DNA of 64,000 nt from Pseudomonadota bacterium (GTDB lineage: Bacteria; Chloroflexota; UBA6077; JAJPHF01): positions 12,044 through 76,043 of the forward strand of contig JAJPHF010000144.1 in assembly GCA_021325365.1 (NCBI GenBank), in the 5' to 3' direction. The translations under genes were made by a program, and so were the position numbers. Each line of letters opens with the position of its first letter. Position 1 is the first letter of the stretch. Below are positions 29,348 to 38,018 of this stretch, piece after piece. The notes beneath the pieces were generated by a model. That model was not told the DNA's origin, made no database searches, and worked only from the letters and a program-made list of their open reading frames with translations.

Positions 29348-30025
29348 ATGCAGGAGCGACTGCTGCGGCAGGTGGCGCTGTTCGCTGAGCTGGCGCCGGA
29401 GCGGATCGAGCAACTCGCCCAGCTAGTGCGACGCCGCACCTACCATCGGGGCGAGACGATCTTTCACAAGGGCGACCCCGGGACCGGCCTCTACATTCTC
29501 ACGAGCGGCCAGGTGAAGGTCGTGCTGCCGTCGGAATCCGGCGAGGAAGCCGTGCTCGCGGTGCTCGAGGCAAGCGACGTCTTCGGCGAGCTGGCGCTGT
29601 TCGACGGCCTGCCCCGCTCGGCCACCGTCGTCGCCGTGCAGAACGCCGAGGTCTTGCTGCTGCACCGCGACGACTTCCTGGAGTTCGTCGCGCGCAACCC
29701 CGAGACGGCGATCGCGCTATTCGGCGTGCTGAGCCGCCGCCTGCGCGCGACCGACGAGCTGATCGAGGACGCGATCTTCCTGGACGTGCCGGGCCGGCTG
29801 GCGAAACGCCTGCTCGACCTGGCCGATCGCCACGGGAAGAAGACCGACGTCGGCGTGGAGATCGACCTGAAGCTGACGCAGCAAGACCTGGCGGCCATGG
29901 TGGGTGCGACGCGCGAGAGCGTGAACAAGCACCTGGGGTGGATGCGCGATCACCGGCTGATCCAGCTCGATCGCCAGCGCATCGTGCTCCTGCGGCCCGA
30001 AGAGCTGCGTAAGCGCATCTACTAA
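29348..30025 (+). CDS. Crp/Fnr-family transcriptional regulator
   Basis: 225 residues. Cyclic-nucleotide-binding-like beta roll at about residues 10-125 (GETIFHKGDPGTGLYILTSG, DVFGELALFDGLPRSATVVA, with the Glu-Leu and Arg-Ser expected at a cNMP phosphate site), a long dimer helix, and a C-terminal winged helix with LTQQDLAAMVGATRESVNKH. No N-terminal Cys cluster, so not an iron-sulfur FNR. AGGAGG six bases before the ATG. A TACAAT -10-like box is at 29291-29296. The effector could be cAMP; target genes unknown. Confidence 0.93.
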   Translation: MQERLLRQVALFAELAPERIEQLAQLVRRRTYHRGETIFHKGDPGTGLYILTSGQVKVVLPSESGEEAVLAVLEASDVFGELALFDGLPRSATVVAVQNAEVLLLHRDDFLEFVARNPETAIALFGVLSRRLRATDELIEDAIFLDVPGRLAKRLLDLADRHGKKTDVGVEIDLKLTQQDLAAMVGATRESVNKHLGWMRDHRLIQLDRQRIVLLRPEELRKRIY

Positions 30026-30280
30026 GCGCCGGGCACCGCCGCGCCGCGCGGTCGCCGCCGCCAAGCACCCGGTCCGGCCAGTCGGCGCGCGCCGCGCCGG
30101 TTCGTCGTCGCGGCCGGGGCTGTCCCGTATGCCCGGCCAGTTGTAGCGAAAGGCCTGACCGTGGGCGGTCCGCCCCTCCGCGAGGCCCAGCCCGGACACA
30201 CCCAGACCTCGACGTGCGAGGATGGGGTGGGGCGGGTAATGACCCGACGCTGGGGCGAGCACGTGGCGGCGGGTGAACCC

Positions 30281-30508
30281 TTAGCCGCGTGCGCCGGCGC
30301 GGCCACCGCTCTCGCGCGAGCGATCGCGGCGCTGGCGTCGGCGGAGGCGGGCCTGGGCGAGCTTGGTCTTCAAGCGTCGCGCCTGTCCCTTCGACAGGTA
30401 GTATCGCTTCCGCTTCATGTCGCGGAGCAAGCCGCCCCGCTCGGCGCCTTGCTTGAAGCGCCGCCAGAGCTGGTCAAACGATTCACCCTCGCGTCGGACT
30501 ACGTACAT
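30281..30508 (-). CDS. rpsU: 30S ribosomal protein S21
   Basis: 75 residues from the ATG at 30508; a GTG two codons earlier lies too close to the GGAGAGG site. Matches S21: VVRREGESFDQLWRRFKQGA, ERGGLLRDMKRKRYY, then a very basic tail. Part of the small-subunit platform near the 16S 3' end, assisting initiation. Single gene. A TACACT box at 30630-30635 (minus) may be its -10. The tail, with ARLRRRQRRDRSRESGG, is longer than in many S21 proteins. Confidence 0.94.
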   Translation of the reverse strand: MYVVRREGESFDQLWRRFKQGAERGGLLRDMKRKRYYLSKGQARRLKTKLAQARLRRRQRRDRSRESGGRAGARG

Positions 30509-30684
30509 AGCCACTCCTCTCCGTGGGCGCGGTCGGCACGTTCACGCCGGCGCGGCCCTCCTCGCTCAGTCGGCAGCGCGACGCCAGGTCGCCGCCGAGG
30601 GGCCTGACGGCCGGCCGTCGCTTACCAGAAGTGTACTGCGGCTCTGTCGGTTTCGGCACTCATAGTACCGGCTGTCCGCCGGGC

Positions 30685-31185
30685 CTAATAGCCGTAGGGG
30701 CCGACGGGGACGCCCACACCGTACCCCGGATAGCCCGGGTAGCCGGCGTAGCCCGGGTAGCCGCCGTAGCCGGCATAGCCATAAGCCATCGGATTATAAC
30801 CGCCGTAGCCGTATGGTGCGCCGGCATACCCATATGGCGTACCGCCGTAGAGGCCGCCGTACATCCCATATGGACTGTAGCCGCCATAGCCGCCCAGTCC
30901 GTAGGCGGCGTAGGGCGAGACGCCGTAGCCGCCGTAGCCGTAGGTGCCGGCGTAGCCGTAGGGCGTGCTGCCATAGGAGAAGCCGCCGCTGTAGGGCAGG
31001 ACCGGCGTGTAAGTCCCATTCGGCGTGCTGCCATAGGGGAGGCCGGCGCCCGAGTAGGTGTACGAGAGGCCTCCGGGGCCGTAGCCGCTGCCGCCATAGC
31101 CGGTGTACTGCGCGTAGGCCGCGGGGGCCAAGGGCGCGAGCAGCAGACCTGCCAAGAGCGCTCCACCCAGAAGCAAGTGGCGCAT
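30685..31185 (-). CDS. Secreted Gly/Tyr-rich protein (166 aa)
   Basis: 166 residues with a clear cleavable signal (MRHLLLGGALLAGLLLAP, then AAYAQ) followed by about 140 residues made almost entirely of Gly, Tyr, Pro and Ser (YGYGGY, PYGYAG, YPGYAGYPGYPGYG). AAGGA lies eight bases before the ATG. Low-complexity Gly-Tyr proteins are usually structural or adhesive surface polymers; the exact role is unknown. Has its own extended -10 promoter and a hairpin leader. Separated by about 225 bases from a second glycine-rich secreted protein of identical length. Confidence 0.78.
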   Translation of the reverse strand: MRHLLLGGALLAGLLLAPLAPAAYAQYTGYGGSGYGPGGLSYTYSGAGLPYGSTPNGTYTPVLPYSGGFSYGSTPYGYAGTYGYGGYGVSPYAAYGLGGYGGYSPYGMYGGLYGGTPYGYAGAPYGYGGYNPMAYGYAGYGGYPGYAGYPGYPGYGVGVPVGPYGY

Positions 31186-31208
31186 AGCGAATCCTTTCAC
31201 ACGACGAA

Positions 31209-31239
31209 GGCCCGTCAAGCCCTCAAAGCCTGACGGGCC
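31209..31239 (-). other. Leader hairpin upstream of the Gly/Tyr protein gene
   Basis: Twelve-base stem GGCCCGTCAGGC / GCTTGACGGGCC with one G-U pair and a 7-base loop, 23 bases before the ATG at 31185. No U-tract, so not a normal terminator; it may stabilise the mRNA or control translation. Confidence 0.6.
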
Positions 31240-31298
31240 CTGGCTATTGCCGCCGGCTCAACAAGTTCGAAGGTTCGTGCGGCGTTCGCGCTGCCGCC

Positions 31299-31304
31299 AC
31301 TATA
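31299..31304 (-). promoter_or_regulatory. Extended -10 promoter of the Gly/Tyr protein gene
   Basis: Minus strand reads TGCTATAGT, a TGn extended -10 with TATAGT. No convincing -35. Start predicted near 31292, leaving a leader of about 105 bases. Confidence 0.5.
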
Positions 31305-31410
31305 GCATGCTGGCGCGTCGAGGGCGAGCCAGCATCGGGAAGGGCTGGAGCGAGGCGAGGACGAGCCTACGGCTGGCCGGAGGCCCGTCCTGGGCCGCCC
31401 GCGTGGGCGA

Positions 31411-31911
31411 TTAGCGGCAGACGAGGAAGGCGCCCTGCGGCGTGCAGGTCAGGCCGCCGAAGCCGATCAGGCCGGGGCCGAAGAGGCCGAAGCCCAGCCC
31501 GCCAAAGCCGAGGCTGCCGAGCCCGAGGCTCTGCAAGGGGCTGCCTAGCCCCAGGCTGCCGCCGTTGGCCAGCAGGAACGTCTGGCTGAAGGGCTGGGCG
31601 CTAAAGAACGGGCAGAAGGCGATGCTAAAAACGCCGCAGCCGCCGAACCCGCTAAACAGCGCGCTGGTCCCTAGCGTGGTGGGCGCGACGCCGCCTAGGC
31701 CGATCCCGCCGAGGTTCGAGCCGTTCTGGCCGCCGGCGCCCACGAAGAACGGGAAGAAGCCTTGTCCGGGCTGCGTGATGCCGATCTGATCCGGTGTGAG
31801 CACCGCGCCAGGGGCAGGCCGCGTGTCGTCGAGGCCGCTGGCCTGCGCCACGACGCCCGCGCTGCTGGCCATTAGCCCGGCCAGCACTAGGGCCGCCAAG
31901 AGACGTCGCAT
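31411..31911 (-). CDS. Secreted Gly/Leu/Phe-rich protein (166 aa)
   Basis: 166 residues, ATG at 31911 with GAGGGGGG upstream. Signal peptide MRRLLAALVLAGLMASSAG, cleavage near VVAQA, a short acidic linker (LDDTRPAPGAVL), then a hydrophobic glycine-rich body (LGGIGLGGVAP, GLGSLGFGGLGFGLFGPG). Four Cys (GGCGVFSIAFC early, TCTPQGAFLVC at the end) could form two disulphides. Not recognised. Same size and orientation as the Gly/Tyr protein, which suggests a pair of surface matrix proteins. Confidence 0.72.
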   Translation of the reverse strand: MRRLLAALVLAGLMASSAGVVAQASGLDDTRPAPGAVLTPDQIGITQPGQGFFPFFVGAGGQNGSNLGGIGLGGVAPTTLGTSALFSGFGGCGVFSIAFCPFFSAQPFSQTFLLANGGSLGLGSPLQSLGLGSLGFGGLGFGLFGPGLIGFGGLTCTPQGAFLVCR

Positions 31912-32005
31912 CAAACCCCCCTCTCTCGCTGGGCAGAGTGGACCGGCGCAGCACGACCGCGGCGCACGCTCCCCTGCCTATCTAAACGCAGCCGCGGCCC
32001 CGGCG

Positions 32006-32362
32006 TTACACGGGCGCGCAGTGGCGAGCGGTCACATTGGTCGTGATGCCGCCGCGGACGTTGAACTGGCCGACGACGGTCATCTCGCGCGGGTCGCAGG
32101 CGGCCACGAGGTCGTCCAGAATGCGGTTCACGACGTCCTCGTAAAACGCGCCCTCCTGACGATAGGACCAGATGTAGAGCTTCAGCGACTTCAGCTCCAG
32201 GCAGCGGGGACCGGGCGTGTAGGTGATGCGGATGGTGCCGAAATCGGGCTGCCCGGTGATGGGACAGAGCGACGTGAACTCCGGGCAGACGATCTCGATC
32301 TCATAAGCACGCTGTGGATGCGGGTTCGGGAAGGTGGCAAGCTCGCGGGACGGGGTGGTCAT
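32006..32362 (-). CDS. queF: NADPH-dependent 7-cyano-7-deazaguanine reductase (short form)
   Basis: 118 residues, the unimodular (YkvM-type) QueF. Reduces preQ0 to preQ1 in queuosine biosynthesis. Catalytic Cys33 lies in [13 protein letters not shown] with Asp40 as general acid; the family motif [13 protein letters not shown] follows at 56-68, then HEQ-equivalent [18 protein letters not shown] precedes the ATG. No other que genes nearby. Confidence 0.96.
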   Translation of the reverse strand: MTTPSRELATFPNPHPQRAYEIEIVCPEFTSLCPITGQPDFGTIRITYTPGPRCLELKSLKLYIWSYRQEGAFYEDVVNRILDDLVAACDPREMTVVGQFNVRGGITTNVTARHCAPV

Positions 32363-32492
32363 CCGAATCGCCCTCCGTCATGACGCGCGTGTGCCGGCAG
32401 GAAGCTGCCGTGCGGGTTTGGCGTGAGCTGGGTGACGTGTGGTCCCTGTGTGCCGAACGGGAACGCACGTGGGCTGAGGCGCGCTGGCGCGG

Positions 32493-34301
32493 TCAGGGCG
32501 CCTGGCGGGCGGGCGCGCCCTGCGGCTCGCCGACGGGCGGCGGCTCGGCCGGTAGCGCGTCCGAGGGAAGACCGTAGTCGGCGATCGCGCGGGCTGGCGA
32601 GACGTAGCCGTCGAGGACGTCCGCCACCACGCGCGCCGGGTCGCGCTCGCCCGGCGGGCCGTACCCGCCGCCTCCCGCCGTGTCGAAGCGGATCACGTCG
32701 CCGGGGGCGAGCGGGTAGTCGCCGCGGCGCGAGGCCAGCTGCACGGCGCGCGGCGTGTCGGGGTTTACCCAGTGGGCGCCGCGGGCGCCGGCGTGCCCGC
32801 CGGCCGCGCCCAAGGGCTCGACCACGTGCTTGTCGCCGCGGAACGAGCAGCGGGTCGGCGCCAGAATCTCGTACTCGCGGCAGATGCCGAGGCCACCCCG
32901 CTGGCGCCCCGGGCCGCCCGAGTCGCGCCGCAGCTCGAAGCGGCGCAGGCGGACCGGAAACTCGCTCTCCACGATCTCTACGGGCGTGATGGCGCAGTTC
33001 TGGGCGTGGTTGTGGACGCCGGAGGCGCCGTCGCGGCGGGCGGTCGCGCCCATGCCGCTGCCGAACAGCTCGTATTGGACGTAGGCGCGTCCGGTGCGCA
33101 CCTCGTGGTGCGCCATGGTGAGCGCTCCGCCCGGCCCGCTCATGGCGATGGAGTAGGCCGGCGCGAGCTGCCCAAGCGCCTGCAGGACCGCCTCGGTCGC
33201 CTGGGACAGCGTGTAGGAGTAGACGCCGACGGGCGCGGGGAAGGCCGGGTTGAGCAGGCTGCGCTCGGCGAAGCGGGTCTCCACGACGCGAGCCAGCCCG
33301 TAGTTGTTAGGCAGCCGGGGGTCTACCATCGCGACCAGGGCGTAGTAGCAGCAGGCGCGGACCAGCGGCGGGCGAATGTTCACCGGGCCGGGGCGCTGCG
33401 CGGCCGATTCGCTAAAGTCGAAGAGGATGCGATCGCCGCGCTTGTGGACCGTGACGCGGATGGGGACCGGCTCGTCGAGGGTGATGCCGTCGTGGTCGAG
33501 ATAGGACTCGCCACGATACGCGCCATCCGGCCAGTCCCGCAAGCGATCCCGCACCCGCGCCTCGGTCTTGTCGAACAGGCCCAGGAAGGCATCCAGCACG
33601 GTCGCCTGGCCGTAGCGGGCGACGAGCGCGGCAACACGCTGCTCGCCCAGCCGGTTGGCGCCTACCTGGCCGCGCACGTCGCCCAGGACCAGCTCGGGCG
33701 TGCGACTGTTCGCGGCCAGGATGGCCTCGACGGCGGGGTCCACCTCGCCCCGGTGCAGGTAGCGCACGGGGGGTATCAGCGTGCCCTCCTGGAACACCTC
33801 GCGGACCTGGCCCGCGCCGCCGCCGGGCACCATCGCGCCGAGATCGCTCTTGTGGGCCATGTTGGCGCAGAAGCCGACGAGCGCGCTGCCCGCGAAGATC
33901 GGCGTGACGACCGCCATGTCGGGCGAGTGCGCGCTGCCTCCGAGGTAGGGGTGGTTCATGATGTAGGCGTCACCCTCGGCCATCTCGGCGGGCCGGTAGG
34001 CGGCGAGCAGCCCCTCGATGCAGGCCGGGAAGGCGCCCATGTGGCCGGGCAGCACGACGTGCTGGCCGACCAGCCGCCCGGCGGCGTCCAGAATAGCGCA
34101 GCTCGCGTCGTGCGACTCGCGGATGATCGTAGAGAAGCCCGTGCGGAAGAGCGAGTTCTGCATCTCGCGCACGATGCCCGACACGCTGGCCGCGACCACC
34201 TGGAGCGTTACCGGATCGACGGCGGCGCCGGCCGCGCGCTCGTCGGCCGGGCGTTCAGGTGGCGGGGGCCACGTGAATGATGACGTTGCGGTAATCGTCA
34301 A
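32493..34301 (-). CDS. Hydantoinase B / oxoprolinase family protein
   Basis: About 602 residues. HyuB family: VDPVTLQVVAASVSGIVREM, IRESHDASCAILDAAGRLV, DAYIMNHPYLGGSAHSPDM, FGSGMGATARRDGASGVHNH and GGGGYGPPGERDP at the C-terminus. With HyuA it forms an ATP-dependent amidohydrolase for hydantoins or 5-oxoproline, or a related carboxylase. No ATG lies near the homology start; the TTG at 34301 has AGGAGG six bases upstream and gives a 47-base overlap with hyuA, so it is preferred. The C-terminal 50 residues are Pro/Ala-rich. Confidence 0.9.
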   Translation of the reverse strand: MTITATSSFTWPPPPERPADERAAGAAVDPVTLQVVAASVSGIVREMQNSLFRTGFSTIIRESHDASCAILDAAGRLVGQHVVLPGHMGAFPACIEGLLAAYRPAEMAEGDAYIMNHPYLGGSAHSPDMAVVTPIFAGSALVGFCANMAHKSDLGAMVPGGGAGQVREVFQEGTLIPPVRYLHRGEVDPAVEAILAANSRTPELVLGDVRGQVGANRLGEQRVAALVARYGQATVLDAFLGLFDKTEARVRDRLRDWPDGAYRGESYLDHDGITLDEPVPIRVTVHKRGDRILFDFSESAAQRPGPVNIRPPLVRACCYYALVAMVDPRLPNNYGLARVVETRFAERSLLNPAFPAPVGVYSYTLSQATEAVLQALGQLAPAYSIAMSGPGGALTMAHHEVRTGRAYVQYELFGSGMGATARRDGASGVHNHAQNCAITPVEIVESEFPVRLRRFELRRDSGGPGRQRGGLGICREYEILAPTRCSFRGDKHVVEPLGAAGGHAGARGAHWVNPDTPRAVQLASRRGDYPLAPGDVIRFDTAGGGGYGPPGERDPARVVADVLDGYVSPARAIADYGLPSDALPAEPPPVGEPQGAPARQAP

Positions 34302-36333
34302 CGACGGCCTCCTGCCCGGGGTATACGACGATGGTCGAATCGACCTGCTCGATGATCGCCGGCCCGACCACGACGTGGCCCGGCCCGAGGAGCCGGCGGT
34401 CGTATACCGGGCACAGCACGGACGCCGGCAGCTCGGCGAAGGTAGCCAGCCGCTCACCTTTGCGCGCCGCCGCCACCTCGCCGGTGGCCGGGGGCTGGCG
34501 CCGGAGCTGCGCCTGTGGGACGCGGGCGAAGGCGACCACGCGGTAATTCACGACCTCGACCGGCTCTTCCGGCGCCTGGTGACCGTGCAGCCGCTCGTGC
34601 AGCGCGTCGAAGCGCCGCCGCACCTCGGCCAGCGCGGCGACGTCCAGCGGGTACGCGGGGGCAGCCACGCTCAGCTCGTAGCCCTGCCCCGAATAGCGTA
34701 GGTCGAGCAGGTACTGCAGGACCACCTGCTCGTCGGCGAAGCCCTCGGCGCGCAGGTCGGCGCGAGCGCGCTCGGCTAGCTCGCCAAGCACCTGGTTCGC
34801 ATCGGCGGGTGGGGTGTCGGCCAGCGGCCGCAAGCGGGAGCGGACGTAATCGTGCTTCACGTCGGACATCAGCAAGCCGAGCGCCGAGGTGACGCCCGGA
34901 TGCTCGGGCACGATCACGCGCGGGATGTCGAGATCGGCGGCGAGGCGGCCCGCGTGGACCGCGCCCGCGCCGCCGAACGCGACGAGGGCGAACTCGCGCA
35001 GGTCGTGGCCGCGCTCGGAGGAGACGGCCTTGATCCCCTGCTCCATGTGGACGTTGATGATCTCGACGATGCCGCTGGCGGCACGCAATGGGTCCAGGCC
35101 GAGCGGCGCCGCGATGCGCTCGGCGATTGCGCGCTCGGCGGCTGAGCGGTCCAGGGGCACTTCGCCGCCCAGGAAGTAATCCGGGTTTAGATAGCCCAGC
35201 GCGACGTTGGCGTCGGTCACCGTTGGCTGCGTGCCGCCCTTGCCGTAGCAGACGGGGCCGGGATCGGCGCCGGCGCTCTGCGGCCCGACCTGGAGCACGC
35301 CAACCGGGTCGACCCAGGCGAGCGTGCCGCCCCCCGCGCTGATGGTGTTGATGTCCAGCATCGGGACCGCGATGTCGCGGCCGCCGATCTGGCCGCGGGT
35401 GGTCTCGGCGGCCGCGCCGCGCTCGACGAGGGCGATGTCGGCGCTGGTGCCGCCCATGTCGAAGGTGACGACCTTGTCGAAGCCGGCGGCCGCCGCCAGC
35501 GCCGCGCCCGCGATCACGCCTGCGGCGGGGCCGGAGAGGATCGTCGTCACGGCGCGCTCGGCCGCGCTGCCGAAGGTGGTCACGCCGCCGTTGGACTGCA
35601 TCACGAAGAGCTGGCGGGTGGCGATGCCGCTCTCGCGCAGGCGCGCCTCCATGCTGGCCAGGTACTGCGCGAGCCGGGGCGCGACGTAGGCGTTGATGAC
35701 GGTGGTGGACAGGCGATAGTACTCCCGGATTTGCGGCAGGATGTCGGCGGAGAGGGAAACGGCGCAGGTGGGATGCTCCTGGCGGATGAGCGCTGCCAGC
35801 CGCCGCTCGTGCTCGGGGTGCATGAACGAGAACAGCAGGCAGACGGCGATCGACTCGATTCCCTGGTCGCGCAGCCGCCGCACGCTGGCGGCCGCCGCGG
35901 CCTCGTCGAGCGGGCGCAGGACGTGGCCCTGGTAGTCCACGCGCTCCGGGATCTCTGCCGTGTAGCGCGGCGGGGCGAGCAGCGCGGGGCGCTGGAAGAA
36001 GAGATCGTAGGTGGCCGGCCCGTAGCCGCGCGTCTGGTCCTGCACCTCGTAGACGCCGCGGAAGCCCTCGGTGATCAGCAGGCCGGTCTTGGCCCCTTTC
36101 TCCTCGAGCAGCGTATTCGTGGCGACCGTCGTGCCGTGCGAGAAGAACTGCACGTCGGCCGGGGCCACGCCGCGGGCGGCGAGCCGCGCCACGCCGTCAA
36201 GCACGGCGAGGGACGGGTCGCGGGGGGTCGAGGGCACCTTGAGGATCGTGATGGCGCCGCTCGCCTCGTCGAGGATCACGAAGTCGGAGAAGGTGCCGCC
36301 GATGTCCACGGCAACGCGATAGCGACCCGCCAT
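34255..36333 (-). CDS. Hydantoinase A / oxoprolinase family protein
   Basis: 692 residues. ASKHA-fold ATPase subunit partner of HyuB. N-terminal phosphate motif VAVDIGGTFSD (residues 8-16), FFSHGTTVATNTLLEEKGAK, the second nucleotide motif VTFDMGGTSADIAL, and FGGAGAVHAGRLAADL. ATG with GGGAG upstream. A TATAAT box on the minus strand at 36442-36447 may be its -10, without a clear -35. Substrate (hydantoin, 5-oxoproline, acetone or acetophenone type) cannot be decided from the sequence. Confidence 0.93.
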   Translation of the reverse strand: MAGRYRVAVDIGGTFSDFVILDEASGAITILKVPSTPRDPSLAVLDGVARLAARGVAPADVQFFSHGTTVATNTLLEEKGAKTGLLITEGFRGVYEVQDQTRGYGPATYDLFFQRPALLAPPRYTAEIPERVDYQGHVLRPLDEAAAAASVRRLRDQGIESIAVCLLFSFMHPEHERRLAALIRQEHPTCAVSLSADILPQIREYYRLSTTVINAYVAPRLAQYLASMEARLRESGIATRQLFVMQSNGGVTTFGSAAERAVTTILSGPAAGVIAGAALAAAAGFDKVVTFDMGGTSADIALVERGAAAETTRGQIGGRDIAVPMLDINTISAGGGTLAWVDPVGVLQVGPQSAGADPGPVCYGKGGTQPTVTDANVALGYLNPDYFLGGEVPLDRSAAERAIAERIAAPLGLDPLRAASGIVEIINVHMEQGIKAVSSERGHDLREFALVAFGGAGAVHAGRLAADLDIPRVIVPEHPGVTSALGLLMSDVKHDYVRSRLRPLADTPPADANQVLGELAERARADLRAEGFADEQVVLQYLLDLRYSGQGYELSVAAPAYPLDVAALAEVRRRFDALHERLHGHQAPEEPVEVVNYRVVAFARVPQAQLRRQPPATGEVAAARKGERLATFAELPASVLCPVYDRRLLGPGHVVVGPAIIEQVDSTIVVYPGQEAVVDDYRNVIIHVAPAT

Positions 36334-36555
36334 GCTGCTCCCAGGGGCACTTGTCTGCTTTGCAGCGCCGGGGAGTGCGGCCGCGCCGTCGGTGGGACGC
36401 GAACGCGCGTGAGGCTCGTGGCCTAGCGCAAGGCCCCGACCATTATAGCCCCGGGGAATCGCGGGGGCGGAGGGCGCCCCGCCGCGCGGGATTGCGGCGG
36501 GGCACGACGAGCTATGGCGAACGGCGGGCCGTGCGCCCGCGCCGCAGCCGCGCTG

Positions 36556-37560
<1,005 letters not shown>

Positions 37561-37656
37561 TTACTCTCTCAAACCCTGGAATCGCGCCGCCTCGATCCGG
37601 GTGCCGCGCGGCCGGTCGACTGAGGAGCCCCGTCCCGTGATGGATACTGCATGGAC

Positions 37657-37686
37657 AATGTACTCTCTTCGTCCGCCGGATGCCAA
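37657..37686 (-). promoter_or_regulatory. Promoter of gmd
   Basis: Minus strand TTGGCA (37681-37686), 18-base spacer, TACATT (37657-37662). Start near 37650. Confidence 0.6.
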
Positions 37687-37858
37687 TTGGCCAGCGCTTC
37701 CCGCAGCAGCCGGACAACGCCCGGGCCGTGGTGCGCCATGGGTCCGCGTCGGCGAGGGCGATCAGAGCGCGGCCGCGCCCAGCCGGTCGGCGCGCGACGA
37801 TCCGGTGGTTGCGGGCGGCCCGTGCACCCGCATCGGGCGGCCGACTAGAGCCGCCGGT

Positions 37859-37888
37859 TTGCCGCGCGCCTGCCCGCCCTGCTAGTAT
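37859..37888 (+). promoter_or_regulatory. Promoter of the subtilase-like gene
   Basis: TTGCCG (37859-37864), 18-base spacer, TAGTAT (37883-37888) with TGC just before it (extended -10). Start near 37895, leader about 124 bases. Confidence 0.55.
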
Positions 37889-38018
37889 CGTGCCGCCCTG
37901 GCGGGGGCCAGCGGCGCCGAGCCGTTACTGGTCACCGTCACCTTTTCCCGTACTTGAGGAGGCGCAGCGGTGCGTTGCTGAGGCGCAGCCGTACGAAGCG
38001 CGCCGGTGAGGTGAGCCC

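Larger units (their letters stand above)
37561..38018. other. Divergent intergenic region (458 bases)
   Basis: No convincing gene. Holds the minus-strand gmd promoter (37657-37686) and the plus-strand promoter of the subtilase gene (37859-37888). The open frames across it start with no ribosome site and have biased Arg/Pro/Ala composition. Confidence 0.7.

Noticed and set aside
32493..34457. Longer reading of hydantoinase B starting at 34457
   Set aside because: The extra residues are Arg/Ser/Pro-rich shadow of hydantoinase A; the TTG at 34301 has an ideal ribosome site.
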